The notes: generated from the sequence alone by a model not told the origin. Positions 36,149-45,104 are shown, counted from the first letter of the stretch. The stretch is DNA of 64,000 nt from Halobacillus dabanensis (GCF_900114165.1 NZ_FOSB01000010.1:1-64000), one strand, 5' to 3'. A program made the numbers and translations.

Positions 36149-36598
36149 TTGTCTAATATCCAAACATTTCAAAGAATCAGGGAAATTCGTGATAGGGAAA
36201 AGCAGAAAAGCCAGAAAGCTCATAAAGAAGCGGTAGATGCTTTTGAAAAGCAAGCAGCACTTCTTTATGAAGCGTTGAGAAAAAAAGAAGAAGCAGTCGA
36301 CAGATTTAATCAGACTCTATCAGAAAGAACCGTAGAAGCGAATGCTTTTGTTCAGCACCAGCATTATATTAATAGATTGGAAGAAAGAATTGAAGATTTG
36401 CAACCCGTAGTACAGAAAACGCGTTTAGAAATGCAGCATTCGCAAGCGAAGTTATCAGAAGCCCATATCGAAGTGAAAAAATTCGATACCTTAATTGAAA
36501 ACAAAGAGACGAAGCAATTGAACTGGATCAAAAGGGAAGAGAACAGGAACATGGATGAGCTATCTATGCAACAGTATTTAAACTTTCAGAATAGGTGA
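36149..36598 (+). CDS. fliJ: Flagellar export chaperone FliJ
   Basis: FliJ is the coiled-coil stalk inserted in the FliI ring, similar to the gamma subunit of F-ATPase. The 149-residue product is almost entirely coiled coil, starting SNIQTFQRIREIRDREKQKSQKAHKEAV and ending KREENRNMDELSMQQYLN. The TTG start at 36149 follows AGGAGG by 10 bases; no in-frame ATG is near. It occupies the standard place after fliI. Confidence 0.88.
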   Translation: MSNIQTFQRIREIRDREKQKSQKAHKEAVDAFEKQAALLYEALRKKEEAVDRFNQTLSERTVEANAFVQHQHYINRLEERIEDLQPVVQKTRLEMQHSQAKLSEAHIEVKKFDTLIENKETKQLNWIKREENRNMDELSMQQYLNFQNR

Positions 36599-36602
36599 TG
36601 GA

Positions 36603-37184
36603 ATGGCAAAAAATAAACAGGCACAGAAAAATAAAAGCAACAAATTTCCAAAAATCTTTTTTGCCATTTTCCTTCCTTTTATATTTCTCTTTACCTTGGC
36701 ATTAATCGTTTTGACTTTATTAGGTTTCAATGTTTTTGAAGAAGCAGAAAAATATGCAAGTAAAATACCTGGGATTTCTCAAGTAACCTCATCAAACGAA
36801 CAGGAATCTACTAAGGATGAAGAAGCCCGCCTTCAAGCAATTATTGCAAACAAAGATGCTGAACTTGAGGATTTACAAGGTGAAGTGGACCAGAAGCAGT
36901 CCGAGGTCAAGGAACTGGAACAGGAAGTCATTCAGTTGGAAACAGAACTCCAAGACTTTGTAAATGGAAACGAAAATGAAAGTATGGACGAGAAATCGAA
37001 AGAACTTGCACAATCGTTCGAAGGGATGGATGCAGAAGAAGCTGCGTCGATTGTGGAGAACATGGATCAGTCGATTGCCATGCAAATTATGGCACAAGTA
37101 GCTAGTGAAGAAAGAGGAGAAATTCTAGGAAAAATGGATCCCGAACTCGCTGCAGATTTAAGCGTCCTTTTAATGGAAGAATAA
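36603..37184 (+). CDS. ylxF: YlxF-like membrane protein (MotE/MgtE N-terminal-like)
   Basis: The 193-residue product has one N-terminal membrane segment (about residues 17-41), a Glu/Gln-rich coiled coil (75-118) and a C-terminal helical domain (SFEGMDAEEAASIVENMDQSIAMQIMAQVASEERGEILGKMDPELAADLS) like the MgtE intracellular N domain. This architecture matches YlxF and the MotE chaperone family of flagellar proteins. It lies between fliJ and fliK, as in B. subtilis, and its stop meets the fliK frame. Confidence 0.85.
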   Translation: MAKNKQAQKNKSNKFPKIFFAIFLPFIFLFTLALIVLTLLGFNVFEEAEKYASKIPGISQVTSSNEQESTKDEEARLQAIIANKDAELEDLQGEVDQKQSEVKELEQEVIQLETELQDFVNGNENESMDEKSKELAQSFEGMDAEEAASIVENMDQSIAMQIMAQVASEERGEILGKMDPELAADLSVLLMEE

Positions 37185-37213
37185 TGGGAAAGATTCTGAA
37201 AGGAGGTGAAAAG

Positions 37214-38671
37214 TTGAATACAGCCTTAACCGCTTTGCTAGGAAAACCTATTACTACTGCTGGTGGAAATCATGGCAGGAAGGACTCAAATCAAATTCCA
37301 GAAAAAGATTCATTTCAATCGCTATTTTCACAAATCTCGCAAGCTGATCATTCGAAAGCCCCGGCAGCTCTTATGGATAAAGAGGATAGGAATAAGCTTA
37401 AGAGTCTTCTTGAAAACATGAAAGCTATGATAGAGAGCCTGAAAAATGCAGAGAGCATTTCTGAAGATAAGCTGGAAGAGCTGAATCAAATGACCGATGA
37501 AATAATGAGCAGGGTTTCGAGTGCCCCTTTTTCTATAAATATTGCAGCAATTGAAAAAAAGCTGGAGGATATCTTTGATCAGAGTGCGGAAGAAGAGGCT
37601 TTGATTAATAGAGGAGAAAGCCAAGAATTAGAGACAAAGCTTCAAGGTGTGCTTGGGGAAATAGAAGGAATTCTTGAAAATGGTAAGAGTTTCGAATCTA
37701 TCCGCATGTATTCTGGAATTTCGGTTTCTTCTCTGAATAACGAAGAAACTGCTATTAAGGCCCGGCGTCCTGAAAATATAGAGCTGGAAATACATACTAT
37801 ATGGCAGCAATTTCAGGGGATGGTACAAAAGCTTTCCAAAAACAATCAATGGCAGCAGATGGATGTGAAAACAGGGCAAGACATGAAAGATTTACTGCAG
37901 AAGTTAAACAGCATTTCGCAAACACTGTCTACACAAGAAAAAGGAGAATGGAAGGCACTGGTCGCAAAAGTAATACAAGATGGAACGGGACAGGAAAAGC
38001 AGTTGTTTCAGAAATTGATGACAGCACTCCAGAACCGGGCGGAGATGCCAAAAACATATAACCAGCAAACACATGTCACAGGTAAAGAGATGGTGAAATG
38101 GGTGAAGCAATCGTTCGGGGGAGAATGGGATCGCGAAGCAAAGATTATGACTTCCAAACAAAGCGATTTGCCTCAGGCTACTACACTGCCATCCGTTAAG
38201 GTGGAGCAGCATATCATCCAGATGAATCAATCGCAGGATTCTCCTTCTTTGCAAAAACAGTTACATCAAAAGCTCGAACAGTTGATCCAATCTAGTCGGA
38301 TGTTTACAAATGCAAAAGGAAATACGGAAATGCAAATTAAGCTCCGACCGGGGAACTTAGGAGAGCTTACCGTCAAATTCGCTCAAGTTAATGGGGAAAT
38401 GGCTGTGAAGATTCTGGCCACAAGTCAGGCAGCTAAAGATATGTTAGAAGGAAATATGAAACAGCTCAGACACATGTTTTCCCCTCAACAAGTAGTCATT
38501 GAGAAAGTGGAAGTTTCTTCGATGCAGCAACAGCTTCAACAAGGGTTTTCAAGTGAGGAAGACACAGGACACGGACAGGGTGGAAGAAAACAAGAGCACC
38601 ATCAAGAACGTGAGGAAACGGATGAAGAAGAGCTCTCTTTCCATGAATTATTAATGAATGAGAAAGTATAG
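37214..38671 (+). CDS. fliK: Flagellar hook-length control protein FliK
   Basis: FliK measures hook length and switches export from hook to filament proteins via FlhB. The first 380 residues are low in conservation and Gln/Lys rich. The C-terminal domain (about 375-450) carries EMQIKLRPGNLGELTVKFAQVNGEMAVKI and LRHMFSPQQVVIEKVEVS. The TTG at 37214 has AAAGGAGGTGA ending five bases upstream and is preferred to the ATG at 37184, which has no site; the protein is then 485 residues. Confidence 0.9.
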   Translation: MNTALTALLGKPITTAGGNHGRKDSNQIPEKDSFQSLFSQISQADHSKAPAALMDKEDRNKLKSLLENMKAMIESLKNAESISEDKLEELNQMTDEIMSRVSSAPFSINIAAIEKKLEDIFDQSAEEEALINRGESQELETKLQGVLGEIEGILENGKSFESIRMYSGISVSSLNNEETAIKARRPENIELEIHTIWQQFQGMVQKLSKNNQWQQMDVKTGQDMKDLLQKLNSISQTLSTQEKGEWKALVAKVIQDGTGQEKQLFQKLMTALQNRAEMPKTYNQQTHVTGKEMVKWVKQSFGGEWDREAKIMTSKQSDLPQATTLPSVKVEQHIIQMNQSQDSPSLQKQLHQKLEQLIQSSRMFTNAKGNTEMQIKLRPGNLGELTVKFAQVNGEMAVKILATSQAAKDMLEGNMKQLRHMFSPQQVVIEKVEVSSMQQQLQQGFSSEEDTGHGQGGRKQEHHQEREETDEEELSFHELLMNEKV

Positions 38672-38679
38672 GTGATGAT

Positions 38680-39147
38680 ATGACAAGCATTGATCCTTCG
38701 CTTTATTTGAAAAACCAACAGACCCGGGGGCAAGGGAGCAACTCATTAGGGAAAGATGACTTTCTGAAAATTTTAATGGCTCAAATCCAAAACCAGAACC
38801 CGCTTGACCCGATGAAGGATAAAGAATTCATTTCCCAGATGACCGAATTTTCCAGTCTGGAACAAATGACGAACATGTCCCAATCATTTCAAAGGTTCAT
38901 GGATAGCCAGAGTCTTCCGCCGCTTATCCAATATAGTGGATTGATTGGAAAAGAAGTCTCTTATCCAATTTATGACCAGGAAACTAGTAAGGTAGATCGA
39001 ATGAAAGAAGAGGTCGTTCAATCTGTTAATCAAAAAGACGGAAAAACATACTTGGAACTCACATCAGGTTCCACTGTAGCCGTAGAAGACATATCAAAAG
39101 TCAGTGAAGCTATCGGGGGAACGGACGAAGAGAAAGCAGGCGAATAA
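38680..39147 (+). CDS. flgD: Flagellar hook assembly protein FlgD
   Basis: FlgD is the hook cap scaffold. The signature LGKDDFLKILMAQIQNQNPLDPMKDKEFISQMTEFSSLEQMTNM fills residues 24-70, followed by the SLPPLIQYSGLIGKEVSY segment. At 155 residues it lacks the large C-terminal domains of enteric FlgD, as is usual in Bacillus. It follows fliK by 8 bases. Confidence 0.95.
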   Translation: MTSIDPSLYLKNQQTRGQGSNSLGKDDFLKILMAQIQNQNPLDPMKDKEFISQMTEFSSLEQMTNMSQSFQRFMDSQSLPPLIQYSGLIGKEVSYPIYDQETSKVDRMKEEVVQSVNQKDGKTYLELTSGSTVAVEDISKVSEAIGGTDEEKAGE

Positions 39148-39148
39148 T

Positions 39149-39514
39149 ATGGACTCTCGTATACATTCGTTACATCATCCCCTGCCTATGCCGCCACAAA
39201 GGAAAGCCCCGGTCAACACTAAGGCATCTTTCCAGGAAGTGTTTAAAGAGGCGCAAGGTCTTAAAGTAAGCAAACATGCGAAAAGTCGTCTGCAAGAAAG
39301 AAATATAGAGATCAGTGCAGACAAGTGGTCAAAGATTGCTGAGAAAATGTCGGAAGCAAGGCAAAAAGGTGTGGAAGACTCTCTGGTCGTTCTTGATGAT
39401 GCGACTTTGATTGTCAGTACAAAGAATCAGACAGTGGTGACAGCCCTGGACCGGGCCGAATCACAGTCGCAAATTTTCACAAATATTAATGGAACGATTT
39501 TCATTAATGATTAG
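39149..39514 (+). CDS. TIGR02530-type flagellar operon protein
   Basis: This small protein matches the putative flagellar operon family TIGR02530, found between flgD and flgE in many Firmicutes. The core SFQEVFKEAQGLKVSKHAKSRLQERNIEIS, then DSLVVLDDATLIVSTKNQTVVTALDRAE and IFTNINGTIFI, is the family pattern. The ATG at 39149, two bases after flgD, gives 121 residues; the ribosome binding site is weak, so translation may be coupled. Its molecular role is not known. Confidence 0.85.
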   Translation: MDSRIHSLHHPLPMPPQRKAPVNTKASFQEVFKEAQGLKVSKHAKSRLQERNIEISADKWSKIAEKMSEARQKGVEDSLVVLDDATLIVSTKNQTVVTALDRAESQSQIFTNINGTIFIND

Positions 39515-39570
39515 ACTGGACCCTGCAAAGGGAGGTCTATCCCCATCTGCTGACCGATAGATGCAGATGG
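39513..39570 (+). repeat. Two tandem hairpins before flgE
   Basis: AGAC and CCCT pair with AGGG and GTCT at 39513-39538, and CCATCTGC at 39543-39550 pairs perfectly with GCAGATGG at 39563-39570. They fill most of the 86-base gap before flgE and are not followed by T runs, so they may influence processing or stability of the hook mRNA. Confidence 0.45.
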
Positions 39571-39600
39571 AACTACCTAATCGAAAGGGATGTTAGATTT

Positions 39601-40482
39601 ATGCTACGTTCAATGTATTCAGGAATCTCTGGAATGAAAGGTTTTCAAACCAAGTTAGACAATATCGGCAACAATATTGCTAATGTAAATACGTACGGGT
39701 TCAAGAAAGGCCGCGTCACTTTTCAGGATATGATGAGTCAGACAATGTCCAATGCTCAAGGGCCCATCCAAAATGATGCTGGTGATGAAAATATACGCGG
39801 GGGATTGAACCCATCTCAAGTAGGGCTTGGTTCCCAGGTAGGCTCGATCGACACGATCCACACACAAGGGAATCGTCAAACAACCAACCGCCCTTTAGAT
39901 CTTTCGCTTGAAGGAGATGGAATGTTCGTCTTAGCAGAAGGTGGAGCAGACGGAATAAATCCAGGTGATCCTCTTACTTTAGGTAGTGTGAACACGAGCT
40001 TTACGCGCGCAGGTAATTTCTATCTCGATTCAGACGGGGCAATCGTGAACAATGAAGGTAAATATTTAATTGGAGAAGTGGATGGCAGTCCTGGTGCCAT
40101 TACTATTCCTGATGAGGCGCAGAGTTTCAGTATTCAAACAGATGGAACGGTTAACTATGTAGATGAAAATGGAGAGCCTGAAGTGGCAGGACAAGTGAGA
40201 CTGGCTAATTTTTCCAACCCGAGCGGCCTGGAAAAACTTGGAGGGAACTCATTCCAATACACAGAAAATGCCGGGGAACCTATTGATGCCCTTGAGGACC
40301 TTCTAGTCGCTGGTCAAGATGGTACAGGTCAAATGGTTTCTGGTGCTCTGGAGATGTCTAATGTCGACCTTGCAGAGTCCTTCACAGAGATGATCACATC
40401 GCAACGTGGCTTTCAGGCAAACACCAAAATCATCACAACTTCCGATGAAATCCTTCAAGAACTTGTCAACTTGAAACGATAG
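39601..40482 (+). CDS. flgE: Flagellar hook protein FlgE (FlgG-like)
   Basis: This is the hook subunit of Bacillus-type flagella; it is short and was once named FlgG in B. subtilis. The N-terminal rod/hook motif MYSGISGMKGFQTKLDNIGNNIANVNTYGFKK and C-terminal SNVDLAESFTEMITSQRGFQANTKIITTSDEILQELVNL are both intact, with a beta-rich middle (RPLDLSLEGDGMFVL, SFTRAGNFYLDSDG). The 293 residues are somewhat longer than the B. subtilis protein (about 264), mainly in the acidic middle part. Confidence 0.93.
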   Translation: MLRSMYSGISGMKGFQTKLDNIGNNIANVNTYGFKKGRVTFQDMMSQTMSNAQGPIQNDAGDENIRGGLNPSQVGLGSQVGSIDTIHTQGNRQTTNRPLDLSLEGDGMFVLAEGGADGINPGDPLTLGSVNTSFTRAGNFYLDSDGAIVNNEGKYLIGEVDGSPGAITIPDEAQSFSIQTDGTVNYVDENGEPEVAGQVRLANFSNPSGLEKLGGNSFQYTENAGEPIDALEDLLVAGQDGTGQMVSGALEMSNVDLAESFTEMITSQRGFQANTKIITTSDEILQELVNLKR

Positions 40483-40490
40483 ATGGGAGC

Positions 40491-40516
40491 AGGAGGGGTG
40501 AGTCATTGTCCCTCCC
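40491..40516 (+). promoter_or_regulatory. Shine-Dalgarno-containing hairpin before swrD
   Basis: The strong Shine-Dalgarno-like AGGAGGGG at 40491-40498 is complementary to CCCTCCC at 40510-40516, with a 12-base loop. A folded stem would hide the site. Initiation could then depend on ribosomes finishing flgE, whose stop lies just upstream at 40482. Confidence 0.4.
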
Positions 40517-40527
40517 TAGTAAAAACT

Positions 40528-40746
40528 ATGATAAAGCTGACAAAATTCAACGGCGACTCATTTAGTTTTAATGCGATCTACATAGAACAGATCCAATCGA
40601 ATCCTGATACCACTATCACGACCACCTCAGGGCGTACTTTTCTCGTAAAAGAGAGCGAAGAAGAAATAAACAACAAAATTATACACTTTTACAGAAAAGT
40701 CGGTTTGTTCAAAGTTGTTGATAAGGCAGGTGAAGATACTATATGA
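40528..40746 (+). CDS. swrD: FlbD-family motility protein SwrD
   Basis: SwrD (YlzI) is a small FlbD-family protein that raises motor power for swarming in B. subtilis. The product begins MIKLTKFNGDSFSFNAIYIEQI, and TTITTTSGRTFLVKESEEEINNKIIHFYRKVG follows the family pattern. The ATG at 40528 fits homologs (72 residues) but has no Shine-Dalgarno nearby. The GTG at 40498 is preceded by GGGAG and adds ten residues, and an ATG at 40483 is also in frame. Start is therefore uncertain. It overlaps fliL by 4 bases. Confidence 0.8.
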   Translation: MIKLTKFNGDSFSFNAIYIEQIQSNPDTTITTTSGRTFLVKESEEEINNKIIHFYRKVGLFKVVDKAGEDTI

Positions 40747-41159
40747 ATCTATTTAAGGTGATGATTATCTCCCTAAGTTCCATGACTATTCTAGGTGTTG
40801 TTGCACTGATTCTAGTTTTAAACATGGACGGGGAGACAGAGGCAAGCGGCGAAAGGTCTATTGATGAAATTCGTGAAGCTTCCCTCATGACGGATGAAAT
40901 AACTACAGACTTGCAAAGTGGGGACTATGTAAGGATAAGCTTTCGAATAGTAACGGACAGTAAGGATTCTCTGGAAGAACTCAAGAAAAGGGACTTCCAA
41001 TTACAAAATGTTTTACTAAAGGAATTATCCACTATGGAATCGGAAACATTCCAATCCGGACTTGAAGACCTTGAAAAAGAGTTACAGCTAAAACTGAATC
41101 AATTTATGTCCGAAGGAGAGGTCACGGACGTGTACACCGTAAATAAAGTCCTTCAATAG
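40743..41159 (+). CDS. fliL: Flagellar basal-body-associated protein FliL
   Basis: FliL is a single-pass membrane protein that forms rings around the stator units. One N-terminal membrane segment (about residues 5-26) is followed by an acidic linker and a stomatin-like external domain (LQSGDYVRISFRIVTDSKDSLEELKKRDFQLQN, KLNQFMSEGEVTDVYTVNKVLQ). It has 138 residues, and its ATGA start overlaps the swrD stop. Confidence 0.92.
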   Translation: MNLFKVMIISLSSMTILGVVALILVLNMDGETEASGERSIDEIREASLMTDEITTDLQSGDYVRISFRIVTDSKDSLEELKKRDFQLQNVLLKELSTMESETFQSGLEDLEKELQLKLNQFMSEGEVTDVYTVNKVLQ

Positions 41160-41187
41160 TGATTTAGGAAGAAAGGGGGGTGAGGTT

Positions 41188-42189
41188 TTGGCAGAAGAGG
41201 TTTTATCGCAGAATGAAATCGATTCATTATTATCCGCATTATCTACTGGGGAAATGGATGCAGAAGAATTGAAGAATGAAGTCAATGAAAAGAAAGTGAG
41301 AGTTTATGATTTTAAAAGAGCTCTCCGTTTTTCAAAAGATCAGATTAGAAGTTTATCAAGAATACACGAAAATTTTTCCAGGTTATTGACCACGTACTTT
41401 TCGGCTCAGTTGAGGACATATGTCAATATTGAAGTTGCATCTGTCGACCAGCTGCCGTATGAAGAATTTATCCGGTCGATTCCAACGATGACGATCCTGA
41501 ATATATTCAGCGTACCTCCCCTTGAAGGACGTATTTTGCTAGAAGCTAACCCGAATGTTTCCTATGCCATGATGGATCGTGTCCTCGGTGGTAAAGGGAG
41601 CAGTGTGAACAAGGTAGAAAATTTAACGGAAATTGAAACCACTATCATGTCTCACTTATTTGAACGTTCATTGGAAAATTACCAGGAGGCATGGGGCTCA
41701 ATTGTGGATATCGAACCTCTATTAGAAGAGTTTGAAGTCAATCCTCAATTTTTACAGATGGTGTCACCGAATGAAACGGTCGTTGTCGTTTCTTTGAATA
41801 CCACAATTGGAGAAACGAGTGGGATGATCAACATATGCATTCCACATGTCGTTTTAGAACCGATCATTCCAAAATTATCTGTCCACTATTGGATGCAAAG
41901 GGAACAACCAAAAGACCGCAACCCAGAAGAAATGGAAGCAATCAGTAAGACCATTAAAGGCGCAGAATTGGATGTACGGGCTATCCTGGGAGAAACGGAT
42001 ATGAGTATCCAACAGTTCTTAGGTCTGAGTGAAAATGATGTCATTCGACTCGATCAGCCAATTGATCAACCTTTGCGTATGAAAGTCGATGATGAAGTCA
42101 AATTTTACATCCAGCCAGGTAAGTCGAAGAACAAACTGGCTGTGCAAGTTTTAGAAGAGTACCAGGGGGGTGCCAGCGAAAATGAGTGA
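41188..42189 (+). CDS. fliM: Flagellar motor switch protein FliM
   Basis: FliM forms the C ring with FliG and FliY and binds phosphorylated CheY. The CheY-binding peptide VLSQNEIDSLLSAL lies at the N-terminus, the middle domain contains VYDFKRALRFSKDQIRSLSRIHENFSRLL, and the C-terminal SpoA domain contains LGETDMSIQQFLGLSENDVI. The TTG start at 41188 follows a GGGGGG run by 7 bases. The 333-residue protein overlaps fliY by 8 bases. Confidence 0.96.
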   Translation: MAEEVLSQNEIDSLLSALSTGEMDAEELKNEVNEKKVRVYDFKRALRFSKDQIRSLSRIHENFSRLLTTYFSAQLRTYVNIEVASVDQLPYEEFIRSIPTMTILNIFSVPPLEGRILLEANPNVSYAMMDRVLGGKGSSVNKVENLTEIETTIMSHLFERSLENYQEAWGSIVDIEPLLEEFEVNPQFLQMVSPNETVVVVSLNTTIGETSGMINICIPHVVLEPIIPKLSVHYWMQREQPKDRNPEEMEAISKTIKGAELDVRAILGETDMSIQQFLGLSENDVIRLDQPIDQPLRMKVDDEVKFYIQPGKSKNKLAVQVLEEYQGGASENE

Positions 42190-43366
42190 TGATATGTTAT
42201 CCCAGGATGAAATTGATGCCCTTTTGAACGGTGGGGGTGACGATGGCAACCAGGAAGAATCTTCGGTGGTTATGGAAGACCATATCACTGTATTGGAGAA
42301 AGATGCCTTAGGGGAAATAGGTAATATTTCATTTGGAAGTTCAGCCACTGCTTTGTCCTCTTTGCTGAATCAGAAAGTAGATATTACTACACCCGAAATA
42401 TCAGTAGTAGCGAGAGCAGAACTACAGGAGGAGTTTCCTAAACCTCATGTAGCCATCGGTGTTACTTACACGGATGGTTTCTCTGGAGAAAATGTCCTTG
42501 TCATAAATACAAAAGATGCAGCGATCATTGCCGACTTGATGTTAGGGGGAGACGGTAGTGATCCAGATGAGCATTTGAATGAAATTGCATTGAGTGCTGT
42601 TCAGGAAGCGATGAATCAAATGATGGGCTCTGCGGCTACAAGTATGTCGACAGTCTTTAATAAGAAGGTGGACATTTCGCCACCTATAATTGATGTGCTC
42701 AATCTCGAGAATGACTCCGATAAAAGGAAGATTCCAGGAGATGAAGTATTAGTAAAAGTATCATTCCAGCTGCAAGTTGGTAACTTGATCGACTCTAATA
42801 TTATGCAGCTGATTCCTGTTAGTTTTGCAAGAGACCTTGTGGATCAATTATTGAACCCCGAGGATGAAATGAACACTCAGGAAGAACAACAGCCGGAAGG
42901 AATGGATGAACCATCACAAAAGGAAGATAAGGTACCTTATTCAGAACCGACTCAGCGCGAAGTGGAGTCTACCTATCAACCAAAATCTTCCGAACTTTCC
43001 AAGCCGCAGTATGTTGGCGGCCCGAATGGGCATGGAGTAGAGGATGCGAACATCCAGGCTGCTGAATTTCAAGACTTCAATCCCGTGCAATTGAACGGAT
43101 CGGAACAAAAAAACTTAGATATGTTAATGGATATTCCATTAAAAGTAACAGTGGAGCTTGGCCGTACGAAACGGACGGTCAAAGAGATTTTAGAGTTGTC
43201 TTCGGGTTCTGTCGTGGAGCTTGATAAACTAGCAGGCGAACCAGTAGATATACACGTGAATGACAAATTGATGGCAAAAGGGGAAGTCGTGGTCATTGAT
43301 GAGAACTTCGGCGTCCGTGTGACTGATATTTTAAGTCCAAAAGAACGTCTGACTAAATTACGGTAA
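42182..43366 (+). CDS. fliY: Flagellar switch phosphatase FliY
   Basis: FliY replaces FliN in Bacillus and also dephosphorylates CheY. An N-terminal CheY-binding peptide (MLSQDEIDALLNGG) is followed by two CheC-type phosphatase motifs, EKDALGEIGNISFGSSATAL and SAVQEAMNQMMGSAATSM. A Glu/Gln/Pro-rich linker (about residues 225-300) leads to the FliN-like C-terminal domain (DIPLKVTVELGRTKRTVKEILELSSGSVVELDK). The 394 residues match the architecture of B. subtilis FliY. Confidence 0.96.
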   Translation: MSDDMLSQDEIDALLNGGGDDGNQEESSVVMEDHITVLEKDALGEIGNISFGSSATALSSLLNQKVDITTPEISVVARAELQEEFPKPHVAIGVTYTDGFSGENVLVINTKDAAIIADLMLGGDGSDPDEHLNEIALSAVQEAMNQMMGSAATSMSTVFNKKVDISPPIIDVLNLENDSDKRKIPGDEVLVKVSFQLQVGNLIDSNIMQLIPVSFARDLVDQLLNPEDEMNTQEEQQPEGMDEPSQKEDKVPYSEPTQREVESTYQPKSSELSKPQYVGGPNGHGVEDANIQAAEFQDFNPVQLNGSEQKNLDMLMDIPLKVTVELGRTKRTVKEILELSSGSVVELDKLAGEPVDIHVNDKLMAKGEVVVIDENFGVRVTDILSPKERLTKLR

Positions 43367-43394
43367 CTACAGAGTATATGAGGAGGAAAAGAAA

Positions 43395-43757
43395 ATGGCA
43401 GAAAGAATTTTAATTGTTGATGATGCAGCGTTCATGCGCATGATGGTGAAGGATATTTTAACGAAAAATGGATATGAAATTGCAGGGGAAGCGGAAGACG
43501 GTCAGAAAGCCGTTGAATTATACAAAGAAGAACAACCAGACCTTGTGACAATGGATATTACCATGCCGGAAATGGACGGAATTACAGCACTGAAAGAAAT
43601 CAAAGCAGAGTATCCTGATGCTAAAGTAATTATGTGTTCTGCTATGGGACAGCAAGCAATGGTTGTAGATGCAATTCAGGCAGGAGCGAAAGATTTTATC
43701 GTCAAACCCTTCCAGGCGGATCGAGTCATCGAGGCCATCCAAAAAGCATTGAGTTAA
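43395..43757 (+). CDS. cheY: Chemotaxis response regulator CheY
   Basis: CheY carries the chemotaxis signal to the motor. The receiver domain has acidic pocket residues Asp9 and Asp10, the phosphorylated Asp54 (TMDITMPEMDG), the Thr/Ser switch region (IMCSAMGQQ) and Lys in FIVKPF. It has 120 residues with AGGAGG upstream. Its place between fliY and fliO is as in B. subtilis. Confidence 0.97.
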   Translation: MAERILIVDDAAFMRMMVKDILTKNGYEIAGEAEDGQKAVELYKEEQPDLVTMDITMPEMDGITALKEIKAEYPDAKVIMCSAMGQQAMVVDAIQAGAKDFIVKPFQADRVIEAIQKALS

Positions 43758-43770
43758 AGAAGGGATGCAC

Positions 43771-44430
43771 ATGTTCTCAACAACCAGATCAACAGTGGCA
43801 ATTGTTATTCTCGTGATGATGGTCAGTTTCATGCCATCCCATGTAATGGCACAGCCGACAGCATATGAATGTTTAGAAAATCCTGTCCTTGAAGGTTGCC
43901 CATCTTCTGAGTCTACAGGGGATTCCCAAGAATCCCCTGTAGGGGAGGAAGAGAGTGGAACGGATGAAGGAACCTCTTTAGTGTGGAATATTATCAAGTT
44001 AATATTTGCATTAATTTTCGTCATTGCGCTCATCTATGGTCTCTTGAAATTTTTTAATCAAAAAAATAAACTGTTCAGCCAGAATAAGACGATGGAGAAT
44101 TTAGGGGGGATGAACCTAGGGCCGAACCGGTCTATTCAAGCTGTCAGGATTGGCCGCCAAGTTTTCATACTTGGTGTAGGTGAATCGGTGGAGATGATAT
44201 CAGAAATAACAGATGAAACGACTAAAGAAACCCTATTGAACAGAGATGAACAGGCTCCGGGTCATGCTGCAGACCTTTTGAAATGGACAGCAAAGATGAA
44301 AAAAGATAAAGGACCAACAGAAAATTCATCCATTCAATTCCAACAATTATTTGAGAAGCAACTGAACGATATGAAGGACAAGAGGAAGCGAATGATGGAT
44401 AAACAGAGGAGGGGCTCTGGTCATGAATGA
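43771..44430 (+). CDS. fliO: Flagellar biosynthetic protein FliO/FliZ
   Basis: FliO (FliZ in B. subtilis) helps assemble the FliP export gate. The product has a signal-like hydrophobic N-terminus (about residues 7-27 ending SHVMAQ), a short acidic external region, a membrane segment (WNIIKLIFALIFVIALIYGLLKFF) and a cytoplasmic FliO domain (MNLGPNRSIQAVRIGRQVFILGVGESVEMI) with a basic tail. The ATG at 43771, 7 bases after AAGGG, gives 219 residues as in B. subtilis; the ATG at 43765 is too close to the site. Confidence 0.92.
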   Translation: MFSTTRSTVAIVILVMMVSFMPSHVMAQPTAYECLENPVLEGCPSSESTGDSQESPVGEEESGTDEGTSLVWNIIKLIFALIFVIALIYGLLKFFNQKNKLFSQNKTMENLGGMNLGPNRSIQAVRIGRQVFILGVGESVEMISEITDETTKETLLNRDEQAPGHAADLLKWTAKMKKDKGPTENSSIQFQQLFEKQLNDMKDKRKRMMDKQRRGSGHE

Positions 44431-45088
44431 ATTTATTGATATATTCTCAAGCTCAGACCCTGAAAGTGTTGCAACTTCCGTGAAATTACTTTTACTTTTA
44501 ACGGTCCTTTCTTTAGCGCCAGGTATACTCATTTTGATGACCAGCTTCACACGGATCTTGATAGTACTGTCATTTGTAAGGACTTCATTGGCCACTCAAT
44601 CGATGCCTCCGAACCAAGTCCTCATCGGGATTGCCCTTTTTCTTACTTTTTTTATTATGGCACCGACGTTCCAAGAAGTGAATGAACAAGCATTGACCCC
44701 GCTCTTCAATGAAGAAATTACTTTAGACGAGGCTTACGAGGAAGCAAGTGTACCTATGAAGGAGTTCATGGGTAAGCACACAAGGCAGAAGGATTTAGCA
44801 TTATTCATGAACTATACGGATATGGAAGCACCTGAGACGATTCAAGATGTACCATTGACAACACTCGTCCCCGCTTTTGCAATCAGTGAGCTGAAAACAG
44901 CTTTCCAAATGGGGTTCATGATTTTTGTTCCTTTTCTAGTCATCGATATGGCGGTTGCAAGTGTGCTTATGTCTATGGGGATGATGATGCTGCCACCAGT
45001 CATGATTTCCCTTCCGTTTAAAATTCTTTTATTCGTACTGGTAGATGTCTGGTTCTTAATAACAAAATCTTTACTTGAAGGCTTTTAG
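44423..45088 (+). CDS. fliP: Flagellar export gate protein FliP
   Basis: FliP is the main subunit of the export gate. The family signatures APGILILMTSFTRILIVLSFVRTSLATQSMPPNQVLIGIALFLT and FQMGFMIFVPFLVIDMAVASVLMSMGMMMLPPVMISLPFKILLFVLVDVW are intact across four membrane segments. It has 221 residues and overlaps fliO by 8 bases. Confidence 0.97.
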   Translation: MNEFIDIFSSSDPESVATSVKLLLLLTVLSLAPGILILMTSFTRILIVLSFVRTSLATQSMPPNQVLIGIALFLTFFIMAPTFQEVNEQALTPLFNEEITLDEAYEEASVPMKEFMGKHTRQKDLALFMNYTDMEAPETIQDVPLTTLVPAFAISELKTAFQMGFMIFVPFLVIDMAVASVLMSMGMMMLPPVMISLPFKILLFVLVDVWFLITKSLLEGF

Positions 45089-45104
45089 ATAGGAGGTCAA
45101 CGAC

